Origin: Mycobacterium decipiens
Lineage (GTDB): Bacteria > Actinomycetota > Actinomycetes > Mycobacteriales > Mycobacteriaceae
DNA length: 64,000 nt
NCBI RefSeq assembly: GCF_963853665.1
Contig: NZ_OY970459.1
Span: 3,162,001-3,226,000, forward strand
Direction of reading: 5' to 3'
The notes under the pieces are model-generated. The model was given only the letters and a program-made list of their open reading frames with translations, was not told the origin of the DNA and did no database searches. Positions within the stretch are counted from its first letter, which is position 1; each line of letters opens with the position of its first letter. Of the stretch, positions 38,816 through 46,439 are shown in pieces. The position numbers were made by a program, and so were the translations under genes.

Positions 38816-41707
38816 CTACTCCGTTGTCCGGCTAGGACGTTGGCGAGGGTCCATCAGCAATGCGCGGACCAACGGTCTAGGCCCGACCGATCGAAGCATT
38901 TGACTGGCCGGGCGGGTGCGGACGATCTTGGGCCACCAGAACCACCGTCCCAGCAACGTGGCGATCGAGGGTGTGATGAGCGAACGGACCACGAGCGTGT
39001 CGAACAGCAAACCGATACCGATCGTCGTGCCGAACTGACCGACTGAGCGCAGGTCGCTGGTGATCATCGATCCCATCGTGAACGCGAACACCAAACCTGC
39101 GGCCGTCACCACCGGGCCGGTGCTAGCCATTCCTCGGATGATCCCGGTCTTGAGCCCGGCGCCGATTTCTTCCTCGAAACGAGAAACGAGCATCAAGTTG
39201 TAGTCGGAGCCGACTGCCAACAGCACAATCAACGCGAATACCAAAGCAACCCAGTGTATTTGGAAGTGAAAAACGTGCTGCCATAACAGGGTCGAGAAGC
39301 CGAAGGCGGCACCCAGCGACATCACAATGGTCCCGACAATGACAAGCGCCGCGACCAGAGCTCGTGTGATAAGAATCATGATGATGAAGATCAACGTGAT
39401 CGCGGCAACCGCGGCAATCATGAAGTCGAATTTCGCCGCGTCCCTGATGTCCTTGAAAGTTGCTGCTGTGCCGCCAAGTACGATGTCGGCGTCCGACAGC
39501 GAGGTCAACTTCAATGCCTGCCGCGCCGCCTCGCGCTCGGCTTCGACGGTCGCGATACCCGCGCTGGTCGCGGGGTCGCCGTCATGCGTGATGATGAACC
39601 GGGCCGCTTTCCCGTCCGGCGAAACCATCAGGTTCAGACCGATCTGAAAGTCTGGATTGTTGAAGACCTCCGGAGGCAGGTAGAACGAGTCGTCGACTTT
39701 TGAATCGTCGAACGCTTGTCCGATGACGTAGTTGGTGTCCGTCATGCGATCCAACTGTTTGACCATGCTGTCGAAAGTGCTGTACATCGTCATCGTCGTG
39801 TTCCGTATCGACTTGGATGTGGCGATCATCGGCGGGATCAATGTGAGCATCTGGTGCGTGGCTAAAGCCGTGTGAGTGAGGTCCTCGGTGAGGTTGTGGA
39901 ACTGCTCGGAGAGCTGGTCGAATCCGTCCAAGCCGTCGAACAGCGACCGGAATGACCAGCAGATCGGGATATCGAAGCAGTGCTTCTCCCAGTAGAAGAA
40001 ACTGCGCATCGGTCTCCAGAAGTCATCGAAATCAGCTAGGTGATTCCGCAATTCGTCGGTGATGGCCGCCGTGGACGCCACCGTGTTGGCGCTGTCGTCA
40101 GCGGCATCGGCCAGGTGCTGAGTCACCGTGTACATGCGCTCCATGATGGAAATCAGGGTGTTGAGGTCATGAATGGTCTTCAGCATGTCAGCCATCCGAT
40201 CATTGAGATACTGCAGGTTGTCTCTGATCGGGACGCTTTGCACGCTGAGCTGAAATGCCACCGACCCATGTTCGATGGGCGGACCGAGCGGTCTGGTGAT
40301 GCTTTGCACGCGTTCGATGCCGGGCAACCGAAAGATGTTCTTGGCCACCCTGTCCAACACAAGTAGATCGGTCGGATTACGCAGATCGTGATCGGTCTCG
40401 ATCATCAGCACATCCGGGTTCAGTCGGGCCTCGGCGAAATGGGCGCCGGCCGCGTCGTACGCCTTTTTCGATGAAACCCGACTCGGGAGGTAGTAGCGCT
40501 CGTTGTAGAGCGGCTGGAAACCCTCCAGCCCCAACGCGCCGACAATGGTGAGCGTGAGCGCGGTCGCCAAAATTGGGCCAGGCCAACGGACGATAGCGGT
40601 CCCGATACGGCGCCATCGCCGATAGTTGGACTCGCGCTTGGGATCAAGCAGACCGAAACGGCTCGCCACGGTGAGAACGGCTGGCCCCAGCGTAAGTGCG
40701 GCACCAACCAGCACGAGCAACCCGATCGAACACGGAACACCCAGCGAATTGAAGTAGGGCAACCTGGTGAAGCGCAGACAATATGTTGCGCCGACAATGG
40801 TCAACCCGGAACCCAAGATGACCTTTGAAACGCCGCTGAAAGTGTCGAAGTACGCGGCTTCGCGATCCATGCCGGTGCTTCGGCCTTCGTGGTACCGGCC
40901 AATGACAAATATTGCGTAGTCCGTCCCCGCCGCGATAGACAACGCCGTAAGCAGATTTACGGCAAATGTCGACAGTCCTATCAGGCCATGAAGTCCAAGG
41001 AACGCGATTACCCCTCGGCTGACGAAAAGCTCGACAAAGACAATGAACAACATGAGCAGCACGGTGACAATCGACCGATAGAAGAAAAGCAGCATGATCG
41101 TGATGACGATGATCGCGATCACCGTCATTCTGGCCATACTCTCGTCGCCGGCCTCGATCGTGTCGGCGGTCAGAGCGCCCTCGCCGGCTACATATGCCTT
41201 GACGCCCTTCGGCGGTTGTGAACGCTCGACGATCTTTCGGACTCCGTGTACGGACTTGTTACCCCGCGCCCCGCCCTGATTACCGACCAAGTTGACCTGA
41301 ACATATGCGGCCTTGTGGTCAAAGCTCTCGACGCCGGACGCCGTGAAACGATGGCCCCAAAAGTCCAGCACGTGTTCAACGTCTTCTTTGTCTTGCCGCA
41401 GCTGACGAACCAAGCCGTCGTAGTACCGGTGAGCATCATCGCCCAGCTTGTTGTCACCGACAATAGTGACCAGGACGAGGTTGTCGGAATCATATTCTTT
41501 GAATTTTTCGCCGATTTTCTTCATTCCGGAAACCGACGGCGCCTCGACGGGCGCCAATGGAACCGCGTGCGCCGCCGCAATCTTTTCTAACTGCGGTACG
41601 AAAACGTTAAGAACGACGGCAAGCGCCAGCCAGATGAGAATGATTGGTATCGAAAACTGGCGGATCCTACGGGCTATGGACACCGACATCTCCTTGGTGT
41701 CGCTCAC
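38816..41707 (-). CDS. MmpL-family RND lipid transporter
   Basis: 963 residues. Two homologous halves each contain a transmembrane bundle. The essential proton-relay Asp-Tyr pairs are GTDYAIFVIGRYHEG in the first half and GSDYNLMLVSRFEEE in the second. Two large periplasmic porter domains lie after helix 1 and helix 7; the second is long and helical (about residues 480-650, with a Cys pair CFDIPIC). This architecture, together with an upstream mmpS, places it in the MmpL4/MmpL5-type group that exports siderophores or glycopeptidolipid/acylated glycolipids. The cargo is not determined. The ATG overlaps the mmpS stop by 4 bp. Confidence 0.92.
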   Translation of the reverse strand: MSDTKEMSVSIARRIRQFSIPIILIWLALAVVLNVFVPQLEKIAAAHAVPLAPVEAPSVSGMKKIGEKFKEYDSDNLVLVTIVGDNKLGDDAHRYYDGLVRQLRQDKEDVEHVLDFWGHRFTASGVESFDHKAAYVQVNLVGNQGGARGNKSVHGVRKIVERSQPPKGVKAYVAGEGALTADTIEAGDESMARMTVIAIIVITIMLLFFYRSIVTVLLMLFIVFVELFVSRGVIAFLGLHGLIGLSTFAVNLLTALSIAAGTDYAIFVIGRYHEGRSTGMDREAAYFDTFSGVSKVILGSGLTIVGATYCLRFTRLPYFNSLGVPCSIGLLVLVGAALTLGPAVLTVASRFGLLDPKRESNYRRWRRIGTAIVRWPGPILATALTLTIVGALGLEGFQPLYNERYYLPSRVSSKKAYDAAGAHFAEARLNPDVLMIETDHDLRNPTDLLVLDRVAKNIFRLPGIERVQSITRPLGPPIEHGSVAFQLSVQSVPIRDNLQYLNDRMADMLKTIHDLNTLISIMERMYTVTQHLADAADDSANTVASTAAITDELRNHLADFDDFWRPMRSFFYWEKHCFDIPICWSFRSLFDGLDGFDQLSEQFHNLTEDLTHTALATHQMLTLIPPMIATSKSIRNTTMTMYSTFDSMVKQLDRMTDTNYVIGQAFDDSKVDDSFYLPPEVFNNPDFQIGLNLMVSPDGKAARFIITHDGDPATSAGIATVEAEREAARQALKLTSLSDADIVLGGTAATFKDIRDAAKFDFMIAAVAAITLIFIIMILITRALVAALVIVGTIVMSLGAAFGFSTLLWQHVFHFQIHWVALVFALIVLLAVGSDYNLMLVSRFEEEIGAGLKTGIIRGMASTGPVVTAAGLVFAFTMGSMITSDLRSVGQFGTTIGIGLLFDTLVVRSLITPSIATLLGRWFWWPKIVRTRPASQMLRSVGPRPLVRALLMDPRQRPSRTTE

Positions 41708-42126
41708 GCGGATTTATCTAAGCAGGAGGTCTGAGCGTTGTGATAATCGGCGCGCTGTTCGTCTACCAATTTGCCGTCGACGGTTATCCGACAACCGATG
41801 TAGTTGCTATTACCCTGCGCGACAACGTAAGCAAAGATTCCGGGCAGCCTGGCGGTGATCGTGCGCGACCAGGGCAGCGTTGAAAAATTCGCTTGCTGAG
41901 GTTTCGCGTTTTCGTCCATCCAGTTGACGACTCCGACCGTCCCGGGGGGCCCAAAGACCTCGTAGGTAGCGCTCTTGGCGGCGTAAGGCGGGGTCTGCGC
42001 CCGCGGATCAAGCTTTGACGGACTGGTGAGCGGAAAGAATCCATGAAGCCGCTCAACGGCAAATCCACCGACGCCGAGCGCCACAACAACAACCAATGGT
42101 ATCCATGCCCGCCTGAGGATGTTCAA
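41704..42126 (-). CDS. MmpS-family accessory protein
   Basis: 140 residues. A single N-terminal membrane anchor (WIPLVVVVALGVGGFAVERLHGFF) is followed by a periplasmic beta-sandwich. The family features are KSATYEVFGPPGTVGVVNWMDENAKPQQ, LPWSRTITARLPGIFAYVVAQGNSNYIGCRITVDGKLVDEQRADYHNAQTSCLDKSA, with the conserved Cys pair near the C-terminus. It is the first gene of an mmpS-mmpL operon, coupled by ATGA. MmpS proteins assist assembly or export by their partner MmpL. Confidence 0.9.
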   Translation of the reverse strand: MNILRRAWIPLVVVVALGVGGFAVERLHGFFPLTSPSKLDPRAQTPPYAAKSATYEVFGPPGTVGVVNWMDENAKPQQANFSTLPWSRTITARLPGIFAYVVAQGNSNYIGCRITVDGKLVDEQRADYHNAQTSCLDKSA

Positions 42127-42535
42127 TCGTTGACTCCCTCCTGGCCGCGCGCTACAGCCTGCACAACACCACCCCGTCGTGGGTGCCTTGCACGGTCACA
42201 TCAGAATGTGATCTCCGGCGGATAAAGATCCACACCGACATGTACAGTACCTGGCATTTTCCCCGTGATTAAGACCGAAGAGATTTTAGAGTCCGGTGGC
42301 CCGATGTTGAGCTTGGCAGGGAGGATCAAACACATGGCTGCTCGCAACCACCGTTCCGCGGAGAACGTCGTGCGCAAGCGCCGCACGGATGTACCGGCTG
42401 CTGGAGAAGAAATTGGTGAAGAGATCGCCGTCGAGCTGGGGTCGCAGCAGCCACGGCGCACAACTGGCGGCGATGGCGTCCCGCGAAGCGGTGAACTGCG
42501 GACCTAGACGCGGTTCGCGCGCGCTGATCAACGAG
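42127..42535. other. Intergenic region upstream of mmpS
   Basis: About 410 bp. A plus-strand frame (42304-42507 or longer) would give a charged, low-complexity peptide without a known domain. The minus strand has similar unsupported frames. The mmpS promoter should be here. I see no regulator gene, although mmpS/mmpL pairs often have a nearby TetR or MarR gene. Confidence 0.4.
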
Positions 42536-43161
42536 TCATGTTGAATGACTAGGTGACTTGGTGTTGTTTGGCAAGCGCCGCTTGGGCGCCCTCGAGCCAC
42601 GCCCCTTCCTCACTCTGGTTCTGGCCCAGCCCAACACTGGAGCAATAGTCAGCGCGCCGTCTCCAACGGCCAGTACCGAGGCGGTCATGCCGCGGCGGCG
42701 GCAGTCGCGCAGCAGGTCAGCCCACGACTCGGTTGACTCACGGTAGCCGTCGGTGATCGCGACCAGTTCCTTGCATCCGTCGGCCCGCACGCCCAGCATC
42801 ACCAGCACGCACAGTTTCTGCTGATCCAGCCGGACCTTGAGATGGATCCCGTCGACTCACAGGTACAGGTGGTCGGTGCCCGACATATCACGCGCGGCTA
42901 ACCTTGGCTTCGTGGTGCCACTGGCCGGTGTGCCGAGTAATCGTGGTCGCTGACAACCGGCCCCGAACCCAGGAACTGCTCCAAGACTGACCCAAAATCC
43001 CCGCTGGACAGCCCGGACAGGGTACAGCAACGGCAACATCTCGGCCATCTGCGCGACTTGCGCGCCCAGGCGGGCGCGATCGCCGAGGAGAACCGCTGCC
43101 GCTCACCGGAATCCGGGTCGACGTGTTTGTCGTTGACCCGCGGCGCAGTGCCCACATTCAC
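42536..43161 (-). pseudogene. Decayed IS256/mutator-type transposase
   Basis: Minus-strand fragments in several frames together recover the middle of an IS256-family transposase. Near 43140-42950 come RVNDKHVDPDSGERQRFSSAI and SGLSSGDFGSVLEQFLG. A shifted frame gives TGQWHHEAKVSRA and ARDMSGTDHLYL. Then 42808-42650 gives VMLGVRADGCKELVAITDGYRESTESWADLLRDC, the most conserved region, and VLAVGDGALT. At least two frameshifts and a stop (near 42857) separate them. The C-terminal third with the catalytic Glu is missing, replaced after 42650 by unrelated sequence. I could not find terminal inverted repeats. Confidence 0.82.
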
Positions 43162-43733
43162 GCCACCTCATCGAAGCTCATCCACAGGTTTCGATCATTC
43201 CTACCAACACTGTCAACAACACCCCAGGCCCCTTGAGCCGGTCGGCATCGCCCCGAAATCCCGATCACCACAGGGGGACATATTCCTGGCACTGTGGTCG
43301 CTCAGCCACCGGGCGGGCATCCGGTATACCGGCCACCCTTCCGCCGCGTGCAGTCCAATCACCGCCTGCCCGTGTGCAACCCCACTTCCGCTCGGACAAA
43401 CGTCGCTAGGTGATCTTGAACACGTTTACTCATCAAGCAGTACACAATCCGTTCATCGCTCAGTGCACACTGCAGCACCGATCGCCATCGAGGTGTTCGC
43501 GGACAACACCGCCGGCGGCCGAGCACAGCATCCCAACCCGAAAGCCCGGGCCGCCCAAATCGCCACGCTCACAAACCGGTTCCCGTGGTCGATCAGCTCG
43601 GGTATGCCCAGCGCGGGGGCTATTCGATGACTCTCGGATGCGCGGCCGCGCCACACTGCGGACCGGGACAGGGACCAGTCCCGCCAGCTGCCCAAGTGAA
43701 CGAGATGACCGAAACCTACGTGACCGTTACCTA
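43162..43733. other. Region without recognisable genes
   Basis: About 570 bp between the transposase remnant and the palindrome. A minus-strand frame (44136-43453) and overlapping plus frames are open, but their products show no domain, ribosome site or codon bias. It is probably eroded accessory DNA. Confidence 0.45.
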
Positions 43734-43753
43734 TACCTACGTAACCGTAGGTA
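43734..43753. promoter_or_regulatory. Perfect 8-bp-arm palindrome, candidate repressor operator
   Basis: TACCTACG-TAAC-CGTAGGTA is a perfect inverted repeat with a 4-bp spacer. A second, imperfect copy starting ACCTACG-TGAC-CGT begins at 43714, exactly 21 bp (two helical turns) upstream of the main left arm. Just downstream is TTGACA (43771-43776) and then TGTATGGT near 43796-43803, a plausible promoter reading toward the 44-49 kb operon. The pattern is typical of TetR/GntR-type dimer sites; no regulator gene is adjacent. Confidence 0.55.
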
Positions 43754-43894
43754 TTAGCAATTGCCAACAGTTGACAAATGCAACAGTCCATGACATGTAT
43801 GGTTTGGAGCGCTTTGTGTTGCGCTGCTTCATGATTCGACACGAGCGTTGGGCCGAGCAGGTCGGCGCAACACCTGGGAGGGATATCAGTAGTG

Positions 43895-43951
43895 ATGTTG
43901 CGCGTGGTGTCTGAAGGCTTGGCGGCGGCCAATGCGGCGGTGGAGCGCTGA
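43895..43951 (+). pseudogene. PE-family gene remnant (frameshifted 5' end)
   Basis: ATG with GGGAGGG upstream opens MLRVVSEGLAAANAAVER then TGA. Restoring one G after codon GAG changes this to ...AAVEALTARFA, the consensus N-terminus of the PE15/PE20-like group (LRVVPEGLAAASAAVEALTARLA). Similarity ends after about 25 residues, so the rest of the gene is gone. A single-base deletion plus truncation explains it. Confidence 0.65.
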
Positions 43952-44073
43952 CCGCTCGGTTCGCTAACCGGGTGGACCATTTCTGGTGGTGATACCTGAC
44001 CTGCTTGCGTCGCTGTTAGCAGCAAGTTCGACTCATTTGCCATTGTCAATCCCCAACAAGGAGTTTGGAAGTT

Positions 44074-45213
44074 ATGATCGCTTGCACGCAGATGCCCCTT
44101 GTCCGACCGGATATCACCACGCAGCATGGTGTGCAAGGAGATGTACCGGTCGCGGTCCGGTCGGTGCTCGTGAAACTAGCCCTGCGCGAACGTATCCCGT
44201 CAACAGAGCTCGGCGAGGCATTCGCCGCGTGCCTCGAATTGCCGGTGCCTGTACGCGACGTTGTGATGGGTTCTGTCATGACGGCGGTCATGTTGACTGG
44301 TCCGGACGTGGATGCCGTCGAGACCCTGCTCCGCATCGCCCTGTCTCTAGATGGGCTTGCGGCAGAGCAGATTCCGCACGAGGGGATCAACCGTCCCATT
44401 ATTGTCCTGGCAGGCAGCGGCAAAAAGGGCGAGCGCACCCTGAACGTATCGACGCCGGCGGCGCTGTTGGCCGCGGCTGCGGGAGCTGCCGTCGTCAAAG
44501 TGGGCTCGACCGCGACATCTTCGGCGCTGGGGTCACGGGATCTGATGCGATCGCTAGGGATCATCGAGGACGAGTCCACGACGGAGGTTCAGCGGAGCCT
44601 GCAAACGTGCGGGTTTTCCTTCGTCGCGATCGAGCCACGGATACCACAACTGGACCAGGTCTACGGCAGTCGGTTCTATGCGCCCAACCCGTTCTCGTTC
44701 GGGCTGGCCGCGTTGGTGAGCCCGGTCAGGGGCGATCTCATGCTGTTCGGGCTGGCTCATCCCCGCGTTGATGTCTCGGCGCAGGTACTTTACCGCTTCG
44801 GCCTGGATAACGTCGACGTCATCTCGACCCGCACGGCCGCCGGGCGCTACATTGATGAGCTTGGACCTGCTGGGCAGGTGCTCCTGGCTCGGGTGGACCG
44901 CGGCATACTTTCTGACGCACAGGCGATGCCGGCGCTATCGTTCACACGCCGCGGATTCGACGAACATCTACTGCCGGCGCCAGAAGATGCGGATACGGCC
45001 GTTGAGCGGACGCTGGACCTGCTGGCGGGTAACGGTCTGGCCAGTCACCGCCGGGTGGTCACGCTCAACGCCGGCTATCTGCTGACGCGTTCGCGAATCA
45101 CCGCCACATTGCCCGACGGGATCGACCTTGCCGAAGAGGTGCTGCGAAGCGGAGCCGTCTCAGACCTTGTGCGACTCCTGGGAAGCGTTGACCGCCAAGA
45201 GCAGACGGCCTAG
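44074..45213 (+). CDS. TrpD-fold (anthranilate phosphoribosyltransferase-like) protein
   Basis: 379 residues from ATG 44074, with AAGGAG 11 bp upstream. The fold is glycosyltransferase family 3/TrpD. A helical N-terminal domain (residues 25-100) is followed by GSGKKGERTLNVSTPAALLAAAAGAAVVKVGSTATSSALGSRDLMRSLGI (114-163), which parallels TrpD's GTGGDG...FNIST...KHGNRAxSS..GSADVLEALG. PNPFSFGLAALVSP corresponds to TrpD's FNLLGPLxNP. The PRPP/Mg loop is altered (GSGKKG for GTGGDG) and KHGNR becomes KVGST, so the acceptor, and perhaps the donor, differ from anthranilate/PRPP. Predicted role: transfer of a phosphoribosyl group to, or its cleavage from, an aromatic or azole substrate. It is the first gene of a five-gene operon. 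Confidence 0.72.
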   Translation: MIACTQMPLVRPDITTQHGVQGDVPVAVRSVLVKLALRERIPSTELGEAFAACLELPVPVRDVVMGSVMTAVMLTGPDVDAVETLLRIALSLDGLAAEQIPHEGINRPIIVLAGSGKKGERTLNVSTPAALLAAAAGAAVVKVGSTATSSALGSRDLMRSLGIIEDESTTEVQRSLQTCGFSFVAIEPRIPQLDQVYGSRFYAPNPFSFGLAALVSPVRGDLMLFGLAHPRVDVSAQVLYRFGLDNVDVISTRTAAGRYIDELGPAGQVLLARVDRGILSDAQAMPALSFTRRGFDEHLLPAPEDADTAVERTLDLLAGNGLASHRRVVTLNAGYLLTRSRITATLPDGIDLAEEVLRSGAVSDLVRLLGSVDRQEQTA

Positions 45214-45383
45214 TCGATGACTCGGGCCCCCGACGATGCCGGTATGCGAGGCCCGTTCCGCACACCATGATCCAAAGCGGCTGGACGGCAACGAATCCAG
45301 CAAGATTCACAAAGTATCGCAAGCCCGGGCACAACGATGTGCGAGAGGCTTGCGCATGTATATAGCAGGGTGGAGGCCGGATA

Positions 45384-46439
45384 GTGACTGAGCCAGTATT
45401 GTTTTCAGAGGCGTATTACCAAAAGACGTTGGCAGAGTTTGGCTACAGCCCATTCGAACTGCGGAAATTCGACTTCCCGCTAGCCGGGATAGACACCGAT
45501 ACGCTCAATGCACGCTACCTGTGTAACTATCGCGGCGATCAGCACCTCAACTTTGCACCCGAACGCCGGATCATCACCACGGGATTCGGCATGTCTGGCG
45601 TTCCGCATCTCGCCACGGTCGCGCAGATCCTGAAAATTATTGAGCTGCAGCGCGGCGGGGAAAGGTGCCAAATCGTGCTCGGCGACCTCGACGCCTACAA
45701 CGGCAAGGTTCGGTCGTTCAGCCAGGTCCGCGCGCTTGCCGACGACTTCGAGGAGTACGTGCTGCGTCTGGGGTTTGATCCCGCCCGCGGCACGGTCCGG
45801 GCACAAGACGGACACCATGCCGCGTTGGAAGCGATGTATCTCATCGGACGCTACGTCGACCAGCGGGATTTCGACCGGGCTGAGGAGGACAACCACTCCT
45901 ACTATGCCGCCCAGGGTGTGGTCGACTCCTCGATGACGTTTCGGCGAGCGTTGTCACTTTGCCTGATGGCTGCCGATTTTATTGCGCTCGGGCAGACCCA
46001 CGACGCCGTGCTCGTCACGCTGGGGATCGATGAGCACAAATATGTCCGGTTCGCCACCGACGTATGCCGGCGGCTGGACGAAGAATCGCCGCTCCGTACG
46101 GGTTTCACGATATCGGCGGCCTATACGCGAATGGTGCGTGGCTTCGGCGGTCATCCGAAGTTCTCCAAGAGCATCCCAGGGTCGGCCATCGATATGACTT
46201 CGACGGCCGATCAGGTCCGCACACAGCTGCTCGGCGAACCGCCTCTGCCGGCCGTGTCCGCCACGTACCAGCTAATGTGCGAACTGCCGTGCTACACGGT
46301 CGAGGACCTTCGTGACCTCCACAAATGGTGCATTGAGGGTGGGCGCGCCTGGCAACTGGCGGTGCTGGACCTCGCCGACTATGTGATCGACCTCATCGGC
46401 AAGTGGCCTGCAACTGCAACAGCACGCAACGGCGAATGA
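45384..46439 (+). CDS. Tryptophanyl-tRNA synthetase-like protein (class I aaRS paralogue)
   Basis: 351 residues from a GTG preceded by GGAGG (45374-45378). The class I catalytic Rossmann fold is recognisable. RIITTGFGMSGVPHLATVAQILKI occupies the place of the HIGH region but reads H-L-A-T (residues 75-78). CQIVLGDLDAYNGK follows, then GIDEHKYVRFATDV (214-227), like the archaeal TrpRS GIDQDPHIRLTRDI. KFSKSIPGSAIDMTST (259-274) is the KMSKS loop in the form seen in archaeal/eukaryotic TrpRS. The C-terminal helical domain is short, and no tRNA-binding add-on is obvious. The housekeeping TrpRS should be elsewhere, so this is probably a specialised amino-acid- or acid-activating enzyme or an inhibitor-resistant copy. 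The stop overlaps the next gene (ATGA). Confidence 0.75.
   Translation: MTEPVLFSEAYYQKTLAEFGYSPFELRKFDFPLAGIDTDTLNARYLCNYRGDQHLNFAPERRIITTGFGMSGVPHLATVAQILKIIELQRGGERCQIVLGDLDAYNGKVRSFSQVRALADDFEEYVLRLGFDPARGTVRAQDGHHAALEAMYLIGRYVDQRDFDRAEEDNHSYYAAQGVVDSSMTFRRALSLCLMAADFIALGQTHDAVLVTLGIDEHKYVRFATDVCRRLDEESPLRTGFTISAAYTRMVRGFGGHPKFSKSIPGSAIDMTSTADQVRTQLLGEPPLPAVSATYQLMCELPCYTVEDLRDLHKWCIEGGRAWQLAVLDLADYVIDLIGKWPATATARNGE

Noticed and set aside
42265..42507. 80-codon plus ORF upstream of mmpS as a possible regulator
   Set aside because: No helix-turn-helix or other motif; composition low-complexity.
43453..44136. 227-codon minus-strand ORF before the aaRS-like operon
   Set aside because: No recognisable domain; it overlaps the PE remnant, the palindrome and the start of the TrpD-like gene in antisense.
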